Of a stretch of DNA of 64,000 nucleotides, positions 1 through 11,419 are shown one piece after another. Every line of letters starts with the position of its first letter. Positions within the stretch are counted from its first letter, which is position 1. The translations under genes were made by a program, and so were the position numbers. Source of the stretch: Clavelina lepadiformis (Eukaryota; Chordata; Ascidiacea; Aplousobranchia; Clavelinidae); the NCBI RefSeq assembly GCF_947623445.1, contig NC_135242.1, positions 15,624,001 to 15,688,000 on the forward strand. The letters run 5' to 3'. The notes under the pieces are model-generated. The model saw only the letters and a program-made list of their open reading frames with translations, had not been told where the DNA came from and did not search any database.

Positions 1-284
1 CCTTAGAACTGAAGCGAGTGTGCAATATGGCACACACATGCGATGAGTCAATTCGACTGCTGAATCTTGGTCCAGCAAATCCATTCCCGTACGAAGGCTT
101 GCCAAAGCATATTGAAGACGAGAATCGTATTTCAGGCGTTTATCGGGGCAAAGAAATTCGTCGGAGAGATCCTTACAGTCAAACTTCCCGTCGCAGATTT
201 GTTCCCTTGATAGTTTGGCAGCGTCATGGGAATTTAGACATTTAAAGCACGTAGTATTTTTTCCGCATTCGTACTCAATTGCTT
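1..284 (-). CDS. LDL-receptor class A domain exon of an unidentified gene, cut by the left edge
   Basis: Read on the minus strand, this exon opens after a good acceptor (pyrimidine-rich stretch ending in AG at 286-285) and stays open to the window edge. Its first ~45 residues form an LDL-receptor class A module: YECGKNTTC, then a cysteine, then the hallmark ICDGKFDCKDLSDEFLC with the acidic calcium-binding residues. About 45 further residues follow, with two cysteines (MCVPYC), and match no domain I recognise. LDLa modules occur in secreted and cell-surface proteins (lipoprotein receptors, serine proteases, matrix proteins), so the product is probably extracellular. I could not find the neighbouring upstream exon between 300 and 2400, and the downstream exons lie outside. 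The gene identity is unknown. The domain call is secure; the exact exon start is likely but not proven. Confidence 0.72.
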
Positions 285-2407
285 CTGTTAAAGCAAAAAA
301 AGAGCCCATATAGGTAGAATTCAATCATATAATAGCTTTACGCTGTTAATTTTCATAATTAAAATGTCGGGACAAAATCTTTCAACGGAGAGTAAAATAG
401 CTAATGATGTAGCAGTAACCTATTAACATCCGTATACACATGCATTAAAAAACCAAAAAGACTTACTTCTTCCCATCGAAGTTCGAAAACTCAAGCAGAA
501 AATAGCTATTTTTAACAACATCTTAAACATTTTCTCTGCAGCAATCTGCAAGGTACTAAGGACGTCAGCTCGTTTTACTGGTAGCGACAAAAAATTACGT
601 TTGAGTGGGCGAAGATTTGTGGCAAATTACAGTTTAAACTTTGCCGCGTGACGGTTTACGGTTATTTATAAATAACCTACGTAAACCACATCTGTAGCCT
701 AAAGACACAGGGTGTTAGGAATCGTGTGGTAGGTTACTGTGACACCAACAGAAATATAGTACTACCTGTTGAATATAGATCAATATAAGCTTTTAAATTA
801 GCAAATCTTTTGTAGAAAAAAAATTTTTTGTCTTTAATACCCTTTTCTTTCTAACAGAAGTTCGTCTTCAAGAAAAATAAAACTATTAAATCAAACAAAA
901 TGAATAATATTTGATCCATTCTGTTCTTCGCCTTATTTTATTCCAAGAAAGAAAAATTTCGACATCGACTTATGGACTGGTGCTGTAAGTCAAAAACTCA
1001 TCTGAGCTACCACCATGAATTTAAAGTTCAGTTTCAGGCCTGGGGCAAAAAGTAACTGTTTTTCTGTGAAGGGAGCGCGGAGACAGCAATCTTGATGTCA
1101 CTAATTTACCAGACCTATAGGCTCGGCCCAGGTCAGGGTTGTTTTCTCCGGTGGTATCACAACAAACAGTTGCGAAGTTTAATCCCAATTCTGCACGCAC
1201 ATTATTGTTATGAAAACAGCAAGGCAGTTTCCAAAGATCACATCAGGGTATTTTCGACGATAGTTGGCGGCATTTTACTGTAATTGTCAATTTGCCTTGT
1301 TTTTACACTAACCAACAAACTAATGTTTATTTCAAGTAGACGCTTAATTGCATAAAATAAGTCATTTCGTTGGAAGTGCTAACGCCTTTACGATGAACTA
1401 TAGATTCAGTTTATCACCAATTAGAAACGATTGATCGTATTTTGAAATAAAAAAAAAAACAAATAAAACCGTTAAAGCAGAAATATGTGATTAAAGGTGT
1501 TATACCTTTTTTTCTTTCCGACACACACATTTTCCCTGCAAAATGACCGCGGGGGTGTGCGTCATAGCTTGGTTACAAGCTAAAGCACGCAAACTGGGTT
1601 AGGTTTTTAACCGACAACATGCTTCAAATCATAGCTAAACTAGCTAAGCTGCAACAATAACGTATCTCCGAGAAATCAAAAAAAACCTAAGGGTCGATTC
1701 AGACAACGAAATATTGACAACTTGAGCGCAGATAAAAGGGAATATAAATTGACTTTAGTTACGGAACTGGAAACGTCGAAACTGTACAACGAATCTATAG
1801 CAAACCTCGATACGAAAATGTAATAGACATACCTTCAAAATTTATCGTTCAGCTAAAGTTTAATTCACTAGTTTAAAGAAAATAACAAATTTTTAAACAT
1901 AAGTTTTATAACAAGTTATTGTATAACGAAGTTCAAATGTTAACAACAACACCTGAAGTCGCAGTTAAAACGCTATTGCAAATAAAAAATGTTACACCAG
2001 AGTCAAGTGATCAACTAAACTTTAACTTCAGCAAAATTTTGGGCGTGGTCATCACAAATCAAACGAAAGCTCTACAATCTCATAGTACTTCTTAAAATAA
2101 TGGCATAAATAACAACTTCCATAATCATTCACCAATTGTGAGCAATAATGTGATGATATAGCTACGAAGGCTAGCGACAAATGTTTACCACAGTTCTTTT
2201 CGTTTCATTCCTATATTTTTTCTTGAAAGTGATGCCATTTGGCTAATTCTGCAACCAAAAACATCAACGTTGGTAGCAAACAAACCTTGAGCCTTCACCA
2301 ACAACATCTTCAGAACAATCTCTGAAGAGATAGAATGATTTCTCACATTATCCGACACCGCTTCACAGTAATGTTATCAGCAATTCCGAGCTTGTTATAT
2401 TAGCAGG
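285..2407. other. Non-coding stretch between the LDLa exon and NOL10
   Basis: No reading frame here resembles a known protein. The longest open frames are about 60 codons and lack coding character. It is probably an intron or 5' region of the minus-strand LDLa gene plus the NOL10 3' flank. I see no repeat with clear termini. Confidence 0.5.
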
Positions 2408-5400
2408 CTACTTGAAGAAAGGCGTTTTTCGGACACGCTGGCGCTGTAATTTCTGTGCTGGACGACGAACTTGTCTTCTTTCTTCCCGGTGTTTCTTTTC
2501 GTCTTCAGAACGCGTTTTCTCCTTGTTTTCCTTAAAATAACACGTTCAGGGTATATTTCTACACGTGGTATGGACCTCATTCATGCCAGGTAAAGTAAAA
2601 CGAAAACGTACCTTTTTAATGCGAAACGTTGCTTCTTTGCCTCCCATCTTGTTCTTAGAAGACACCAAAAAAGATTTTTCATTTTCCTCCTCTTCTATGC
2701 GCTCTTCTAAAGAGCTGCAAACAAATTAGGGACAATTAGTGGATTCGATTATTGCCCTGCACTGAATGGTCCGTGTGCGCCAACTGGTGGTGTTTGCCGC
2801 ATAAAGCTAAAACCCATTTCCTTAAAATGTGTATCAAAACTTGGCTTGAAAAGTTTTACAGAAAAAATTTTCTTAGATTGATAATTAATTTAAAAATAAA
2901 TAACTTTGGTCTCTTGTTTAGTTTACTTAATGAATGTGAGACACAGACACATGCTCGGAGAAGAGCGTGTAGCCACCAGCAGCAAATCAGTGTACATCAC
3001 TATACAACACAAATAACTTATCTACAGCCTTGAATTTTCACAAAAAAAAATAAAGTGGATGATCTTGATCTGTACCATGATTTAAAAATAACAACAAAAC
3101 TTATCGAAAAAGACATTACGTTTAACATTATGTCTCACTCACTTGATTTTTCGTTTTTTATCATTTTGTATTTGATCGTTGTAAAACGCGTCAAGGTCAT
3201 CAAGAGTCGCAAACATATTTCCCTCAAGATGTTTATCGGATTTAATTTCAAACATCCTCGGCTCGGCAGATGTATTTGATTTGCCAATGATACGCTTTTT
3301 CTTGAGTTTGTGTTCCTTCACATAAACGTAGTTTGCTTTAATTTTCCAGAGTTAGCAATAAACTAACTCTTTTATTAAATGTAGTTCTCTTATTAACACA
3401 AATGTGATGAAAAATGGACTCCAAGATGCTTAGCAGTACACTTTTGCAAATGAAACATACTGATTTTGCTTCTGCTATCCACTTTCGACCTTCCTTTTGA
3501 TCATCATCAGATAACTGATTCTGCTCGTCATCGGACTGTGTTGTTTGAGTTTTCTTTTTTGAAATCTGTTTTTCAAATTGTTTTGACACAACTGGATTCA
3601 GAAGCTTAAACTCTTCAGACTCTTCATCAACTTGGAAACTAGGATCTTCGAAAATAGCCTTGAAGCGGGGATCGCTGAGAAGATTGGTGGCTTCTTTCTA
3701 TGACAACAGGCATAAACTTGTGTTATAAAGTATAATTGCGTAGGAAGGATAAATTATTTCCTAGTCCAAGAACATTATGGTACATAGACTGATACCTTCA
3801 TCTTCTTTTTCTTGCCACTGTTCGGTTCCTCCTCGTCAGCTCTGCTCAGCAAGCGATCGGCAAGGTTCCTGTTCACTTTAGGAAGTTTCTGGAGAAAGGG
3901 TTCTAATTTCAAACCTTGCGGTTTTTATTATAGTTGTGGTCGTAATTACCAAATGAAACTAACAAAAATCTTGAGCGGAAGAAAAAACTTACTTTCAATT
4001 TAACTCTGTTTTCTCTTGCCTCTTCTATTTTATCAGCTATCTTTTTTTTTCTGTATTCTCTGCACACAAAGATAATTTTTGTTATCCATAATACAGACTG
4101 GTTTTGTTTGTGTTCAGTGTTCACATGAATTCCAATATGCTTATTCATCACTAGTGATATTCATAATAGTACAAAAAAAGGTTAACAAAATTTCACTGAA
4201 ACCTACTTGTATGCAAAGGGGTTTGCAATAGAGAGAGCTTTGTGGTAAAGTCGCATATCAACAAAGTATCCATGCATGTAAGCTTTTAAAAGCGATGTCC
4301 CAACAAGATTTGTCAGACCTTCAGTTATAAAAAAGATTACTCAATAGAGTTTCAGAGCATCTTAACTTTATTCACTACCGAACCAATTTTTTTTTCAAAT
4401 TCTTAAGCTGATGATGATACATAACAGATGCAATCATACTGATCAAAGAAGGAACGTGGCCAAAGCAAGACTAAAACGTCCATTGCTGGAATAGGTTTAT
4501 TTCTGGACCAATTTGATGCTATTCCTATAGCATTTCTTTTCATCTAATCGCAGTTAGTCTAATTCCTTTGTCAACTTTATTACAACCTTGATCTACAATT
4601 TTTGCCCTTTGAAGCATGTTAATCACATTGTTAAGTATTTTTATTATTGTTATTTCATACCTAAATTTGCAACATCTTTCTGTGTCAAGAACTTGTAGTC
4701 ATCATACATCTCTTGTGTTGGATTTTCTTCCAGCTCTTCAGTTAAATTGTCCAGAAACAAGCACCACTTCGGTGCTGGACCAAGCATCTACAATGACAGA
4801 GAATTTTGCAGTTAAACTTACTAAAATACAAGCGTCATAAAAAATGAAAACTAAGTGCAGGTTACTTTAAATTTAGATTTTAATTATCTTGGGTTTTGTA
4901 GAAGAGATATATACATATTCTATTTTCAAAATGCTTGTTATATAGGAAACTCAGCCATAGATAGCAACACCAAAATAATCCCAATACACAAGTGATAGCA
5001 TGAGTTTGGGTATTACCATTAGTACTGAATAAATTTGTAAAAAATCTTTTTGTTAGGACTGTTACTGCAAAGTTTGAATTATTTCGTCATAGGAATTAAG
5101 ATATAAAATATTAAAATAAGATTAAATATTAAAAAAAGATAAATATATTTAATTTTTTTACATCTTGAATTTCTATTTCAAAATGCCTTTTCAAAATAAA
5201 AACTATTGTCTACTAAGCTTAACATACAGGTATGAAGTAAGATCGAATTTTTGGAGATTCGTTCGCAAGGAAAAATAAACCGGTTCCCTTGACAACATGT
5301 AAATCGTTGATATCAGATTCCAGTTCAACAGCAGTAACAGCTTCACCCTTGATTTAAATAACAAACGCACGTACTACATTATAACGAAAACACTTTAACT

Positions 5401-8170
5401 GAAGTTTAGGTAAATGAAACACACCATTAAAAGAGCCAACAAACCGTAGTTTCATTCCAAAACTTAACAGCACGTGCGTCAGATGAAATAACCATATTAT
5501 TTTCTTCATTGAAATCTATTGAATGTATAGGAAGGTCATAGCGATGATCTTTTACTATATAAGGTCGTTGACTCCTTATATCATATAAGAGAACCTAAAA
5601 ATTATTAACTGCCTCGTTATGCTTCTTCTCATCTTGTTTTAAGCTGAAACCCCAAACTATGTTAAGCTATTTCATGATGAAAAAACAGAGTTCAATAATG
5701 AATGGATTTTAGAAATCAACCTCAAATTAGATATAATTGTCACATATATTATAATAGATTCCTTAAAGTAAACTTGAGGATTAGGATACAAAATAACTTG
5801 TATCTCTCTATCACCATAAAACAATGCTCCTACCTATCTTGTATAATCACACGAAACAACTTACATGCCCCGTGCTAGTTCCAACTGCCATGTGCAGGGG
5901 ACCTTTAAACTTTAAGGAGGACACTTTCACATTTCCATTACCTCTGCAAAAACAAAATTAAATTAAAGAGTAAATATTTTTCACAAAGTATTAGGGAGTA
6001 TATAAAGGGGTAACCGAATAGCTAAGTTACTTCATAAGAGCAATACTAACTCCATTATCGATGAACTTAAACCAAGGTTACAGTCCAAAATGCCAGCTCT
6101 ACACTTTGAACGTGGATCCCAACATTCTATTCGTCCATCTATTCCTCCAGTAATTAACAAGTGGTGAAACTCATTCAGGGTGCAAACGTTTAACTCTCTG
6201 CATGATCAGCCATAACAGAAACCTTTTAGCTTTGTGATAATATGGATAGAAAATTCAAAACTGTTTTTATACTAAGCAAGTCTTAATTATAAACAACCAA
6301 GAACACAATGGGTCTTACGGTGATTGGGTCTCAAAAGATTTTAGGAATCTTCCCTGATCAAGATTCAATCTGTACACTTCAGACCTAAAAATAAATCTCT
6401 TACAAATTGAAGTCACAATTGTACATCCTATTAAACTACCGGTAAATGGTTATAGAAAGATAAGATGGTAAAGTATACCCTGCTCCAACAAGCATAAGGT
6501 CACAATTAGCAGGATGGTAAGCTAAGTCACGGCCAAATTTTGGAATGCGTACGGTGTAATGCCGTCCTTGTTGTGTGTGTAATTCAACAGTTCGATCATT
6601 CAGCAGAAACACAAGCTAACAAACAGATGTGGAATAGTGTTAAGAAATTAGATTATAATTTTTACGGCAAGATTTTCTGATGAATAAAGCAAAATATTTT
6701 CAAAACGTGGCATATACATTTCTTTTTGTCCTTTTTTTACCTGTGATTTGGTTGTACTTATTCCAATATATAGTGTAATTAGTATCTTTATTCTTTATAG
6801 AATTTTTTAAAATTTCAACCAAATCGTCATATTAGATCCTTGTAAATGGACACATACTTATACTAATAACATAGTAATATTATTATCACCATGATAAGCT
6901 CAATAATTCCATCAAAAGAATAAGTCTGCAAATTTTTTCTAAAGTTAACTCAAAATGCTGTTGATTTGTTGAATGCATTTGCTGTACAAACTGGGGCACA
7001 TAAACAACGCCCTACATTAGTGTTATGGCCACCTGAAACAGGGCTCCCGGCCCGTATGGGGTTCTTTTACGGTGGTTTTTCTTTTTCCATCCACTGATGT
7101 ACAGCATTGAACCGGTTTTCAATCATCTATTGCTTGAACACATCACCTGCTTGTCTGCTTAACTTTGCTTTTTGAACTTATGTTTCGTGGGTAATTATGG
7201 GTTTAGTGGCCTTCCCGAAATCAAGCCCATTCATTACAATTCGTACGTGGCCAAAAAAAAAACAATCGAACATGAGGTACCATGGTCCATCAAACATGTG
7301 AACACAAAAATTGACAAGAAAAAGACTTAATTTCTGTAATGATCTTATTCATTTGATGGAATTAAAATGGACATCCTCTTGTATTTGGATAGAATACCAG
7401 TAATATGTAAACCCACCTTGGAATAATCTTCAGACAGCACATCAAATTTGACAACTATAAGTTGGATTCAAAAAGTAAATAATGTAATGATTTGCTTTGC
7501 CACTACATGATTTCAGATTATATAAGCTGGTTGAGATTGGTATGCAACTATGCAAATTATAACTTTTACTGGACGTAACTCTTACAAAATTTAATTTACC
7601 TTCTGCATCCAAACATCTTTCGAATTTTAAAGACAAATCTTTCACATCATAACACCTCACCCTTGGTTTGTATGTACCTTAAAATATAAACAAGTTGGAA
7701 AAACAAAATTCTGATCCAACTGGGAAGAGAGACACTAAAAGTGTTCAGACAAATCATACCAACCTGTTGCAAAAATATATTGTTGATCAGGTGACATCTT
7801 TACATTAGAACTGACCGTTGGCATTTCAAAGTCTTGGATTAATTCAATTCGCCTTCGCAAGTCGTCATCTTTTTTCAACAATGAACGCTTCCTTTTATCG
7901 CTGATAAACTGCAAGTATTGAAAATTTTTGACATAAATTATATAAACTTCACTTTGTTTCTGTGTAGCACAAAAACTAAAACATGTTGCTGAATAACTTC
8001 CAATAAAAGTTAGCTCAAAACCTAAAAATGCCAATTCATTTATTATGTTCATATAAAGTAATACAAAAATTGCTTATTCAACTACAATAATGCTTCTCAC
8101 TTACCTCTGGCAAAGATTTTCCGCAACTTAAATTATATATTTTGATGTTGTTAGGGTTGGACACTTGCAT
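2408..8170 (-). CDS. NOL10: Nucleolar protein 10 (NOL10/Enp2), complete, 18 coding exons
   Basis: NOL10 (yeast Enp2) is a nucleolar WD40-repeat protein of the small-subunit processome, needed for 18S rRNA maturation. Coding exons on the minus strand (high to low): 8170-8105, 7908-7764, 7677-7600, 7454-7417, 6615-6479, 6384-6319, 6197-6082 (or 6073), 5941-5865, 5594-5445, 5347-5228, 4787-4661, 4318-4207, 4059-3993, 3888-3796, 3697-3461, 3315-3143, 2714-2612, 2530-2408. All junctions are GT/AG and keep frame, giving about 675 residues; human NOL10 is 688. The start reads MQVSNPNNIKIYNLSCGKSLPE, the family start. Residues ~25-360 are the beta-propeller (RRRIELIQDFEMPTV, RIPKFGRDLAYH, GRIECWDPR, MAVGTSTGHVLLYDIRS). 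A NUC153 motif follows near residue 465 (LLSDPRFKAIFEDPSFQVDEES). The C-terminus is charged and coiled-coil-like, ending in a basic tail. Least certain are the exon 7 donor and the exon 16 acceptor. Confidence 0.96.
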
Positions 8171-8299
8171 AATGTTTTGCACATATACAGTTAAGCAAAT
8201 AATATAAAATGTTGATTTAATGAACAACACTGTAAATAAGAACCAAATGAAAATTTACTACAAACTAAGGAATGCAATTTGTTGAAGTAGGCCATAGTA

Positions 8300-8622
8300 C
8301 AGGGGTGGGCAACATACGGCCCGCGACGGGATTTTGAGCGGCCCGCAGACAGTTTCCGGTCTTACATGATAATGTGGCCTGCGGCACCATTCTGCCGCAA
8401 TCCCTGTATTGCGTCACTGAATAAGTCCAAGTTTGCCAACCTGAGAAAGATGGCCATAAATCTACTTGTTCTGTTCGGGTCTACATACATTTATGAGCAA
8501 ACATTTTCGACCATGAACATTAATAAGACAAAGCTGCGTTCCAATCTATTCAGGAATCCGGCCCGCCAAGTACTTCATTTTCTCATATCAGGCCCGCCGA
8601 CCGAAGAAGTTGCCCGCCCCTG
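8300..8622. mobile_element. hAT-derived non-autonomous element (323 bp) with 8-bp target duplication
   Basis: The element starts CAGGGGTGGGCAAC and ends in the inverted form (right end reversed reads CAGGGGCGGGCAAC), one mismatch over about 14 bp. It is flanked by perfect 8-bp direct repeats CCATAGTA at 8292-8299 and 8623-8630, the hAT signature. Inside, on the plus strand, is a broken piece of transposase: residues reading LVLFGSTYIYEQTFSTMN then NKTKLRSNL match the C-terminal dimerisation region of hAT transposases of the ZBED/GTF2IRD2 type. It is thus an internally deleted copy that cannot mobilise itself. It lies 130 bp upstream of the NOL10 start codon, so it may sit in that promoter or 5' UTR. 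Confidence 0.9.
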
Positions 8623-10521
8623 CCATAGTATTTGTATGTAGTGTCTTGTGAAAACAACACCACATACGTAGCTCAAGCTCTAATCGTCTATTAATTATTT
8701 GTGGCAACTGTGGTCAAAATACAACTCTTCAGTATGGGATTCCATCAAATTTCTCATAACATTTACAACAAATAATGATACACAATTACAGTTGTAGTTA
8801 CACATTTTACAGTCCAAATTTAATATTTGCAGCATACAAATGCAGTTGGTGTCTTGAAATGCACTGGAGTGAAAACAATTTTAATCGCCAAAAACAGTGG
8901 GAACGTAAGGAACAAAACAAACGTGCTCTTTCCTTTATAGGAGAATGTAAGCATGTGCGATGCTCTTTTTTCATTGATGAGAGAGGGAGACAAGAGCAGT
9001 TGTGTGGTAGTTTGAATGCCACTTTAAAATAAACCACAGTGAAGAGTGTGGCACCAGCACGTGAGTTTCATCACAGTACACACCGAACATTTTTATCTTC
9101 ACTCCCTTTATAATAAATAAACAAAGAGTTGAGGCTTCAGTACACACCATTACGCTTAAAATTTGAGTCTTTGAATGCACGATTTCACGTCGAAAACTGC
9201 CCTAATTTACACTTGTATATTGGAATTTCGCTTAGTTTCACCTCCGAGATCTCGGTGAAAACTGCCATATTCTGCAGTCAAGAATACAGGTTTAGCGCAA
9301 TCAATAAAGAACATGCTCAAGAGCAACATATTAATTCATTAAGAGGAAAAATGACAAAACAAAAGTGCTTAACACATGCAAAATGCCAAAAATGGCAATA
9401 ATACATCTGTGCTATATTTAAGATAGCAAGTTACCATGGCCACTATAAACCAATAACATGGTAGATATGTTCTTAAATTAAACAAAATATACGCAAGAAT
9501 AAAAATTCCATATAAGAAGACATAGAAAGCACGCCAAGAACATCAAAGATAGCATATCTATTATTATTAGCAATCTGAATAGATTATAGCCTAACTTAAA
9601 TACAGTCATCACTCGTCACTAATATGTTTAAGTGCACAACATAAGGATGGTTAAATAAAACCGTCCAAAAATACTCTTATGCCTAGGGTACTACTGTAGT
9701 CCCAGACTGCAGAGTATGAACGTTTTCAGCAAAATCTTGGGTGTGTCAAATTATTAAAAAGGACAAGTGCGGACTTATTCAAACCCAAAATAAATTGAAA
9801 ATTGAGTGCACAGAAGTTTTGTCCAAGTCATTAAGTGCAATATAACGTACATTAAGTGCGGCACAAAAGCTCATGAAATGCAGTATTTAGTACGGGTATG
9901 CCTAACTATATATCTAGTCTGGGTATAGTCTAGCACTCTAAACCTACCATCCTATATGGCCTGCAATCACGGCATGAACCGGAATCTCGCGTATTTCATA
10001 TTTTGATCTAAACACTTTCATCGAGGTCTTCATATTTTAGTCATAGTTTATAGTTTCCAACTATGAGTCTGTGGCATGTGACATGTGACGTGACATGGCC
10101 AACCTCCGAGCCATTAGGCTACCCTACAATTACCATGCATGTTTGCCAGCACGTGGACCTGGTTAATTCTACGCAGGTAGCCAAACAAAAATTTATGAAA
10201 AACCCTACAGTAAGCTTCAAAACGTGCTAAACTACACATTAAATAATAAACAGTACAAAAGCAGTTTTTTAATAACTTCCATTTTTAACGTATTAAATAC
10301 GTCAAAGAAACATAGAAAATTCCGCTCTGCAATGCCACAAAAAGGACTAACTTCAGCGCAAAAGATTCTCGATTGGCAACACCAATCTCTTTTTTCCCCA
10401 CCGCTTGGGGTTACACAACCAGCTGGGTGTACTCATGCGTATCGTCTTTAATAACAAATGTTTTAATCTAAACATTCGTAGGTACTGTAATACAACGTAG
10501 GAAGTAAAGAAGACGACTTTG

Positions 10522-10634
10522 AATACCATAAAGTTGCAAACAAAGCAACTAGCGCAGGAAACATAAAAAATTACTAAATACATAATAAATTATGTTTCCT
10601 GCGCTAGTTGCTTTGTTTGCAACTTAATGGTATT
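10522..10634. repeat. Near-perfect 44-bp inverted repeat with 25-bp loop
   Basis: Arms at 10522-10565 and 10591-10634 are reverse complements at 43 of 44 positions; the single mismatch lies in the ccataaag/ccattaag segment. The loop, 10566-10590, is AT-rich. If transcribed it would form a long near-perfect hairpin. No protein frame explains it, and I see no flanking target-site duplication that would make it a clear transposon. Confidence 0.9.
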
Positions 10635-11373
10635 TGTAGATAAACTAAGACGATTCCGGAAAGTCGGATTAGCCACTCTACCATTAAAGTAGAAGTAATC
10701 ATAACAGGATTGTAACAGGTAACCAAATCATTTGTATGAATTGTTTAAAAGCGAAGTTTAGCGTATAGTATCACTAAATCTCTATTTTCGAACAGTCGAA
10801 CTGAGAGAAGTCTCTGCAGTGCACGGTTTCAACAGGCGATAATTCTTTGTCGCTCGAACCCGGGTTGCTGAATTTGTTTTTTTTGTGGCAGTGCAAGTTC
10901 TGATAGGCACACATTCGTGACATTTTAAATTTGTTGTATTATTGCTATTTTGCCCGAATTTGGAACTGTTCACCAGAACGTATATTTACGAGGCAGGCAC
11001 GCTGACCGTTCTGCCAATGTTTTGAGCTACATAGCTAAAGGTTCGGAGCACAAACAGTTTTTTCATTGAAATAACCTGGTAAAAGATCCTATGTCTAGTT
11101 ATTGTCTGCTGATAGACTACTCTAACTCTGTGTCTGTCAGTTGGCTACAAATTGCGACGAATATGCTCGCAAGTGAAGGCGTTTATTTCAACTTATGTAC
11201 ACGTTTTATCGCAAAATAATTAAGCGAGTCGCGTCTTGAAAACTGCCGTTTTACAAGTTTTATCAGAGTTCGTTTTCACCAAGTCCGTCCGACAGTCGTC
11301 CGTTCTGGTGATTCTGTCACCGATCTCTGTCTCTTTCCGGTCGCTAATAAAAGTGGCGAAAATGGCAGCATGC

Positions 11374-11419
11374 ATTTAGCTTTGTCAAGTCAAGAGAGAA
11401 ATTTAGCTTTGTCAAGTCA
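11374..11419 (+). repeat. Short tandem duplication
   Basis: The 19-bp string atttagctttgtcaagtca occurs twice, 27 bp apart, separated by agagagaa. It is a simple local duplication with no evident function. Confidence 0.8.

Noticed and set aside
10522-10634. The hairpin as a microRNA precursor
   Set aside because: The stem is longer and more perfect than usual animal pre-miRNAs, and no seed family could be recognised.
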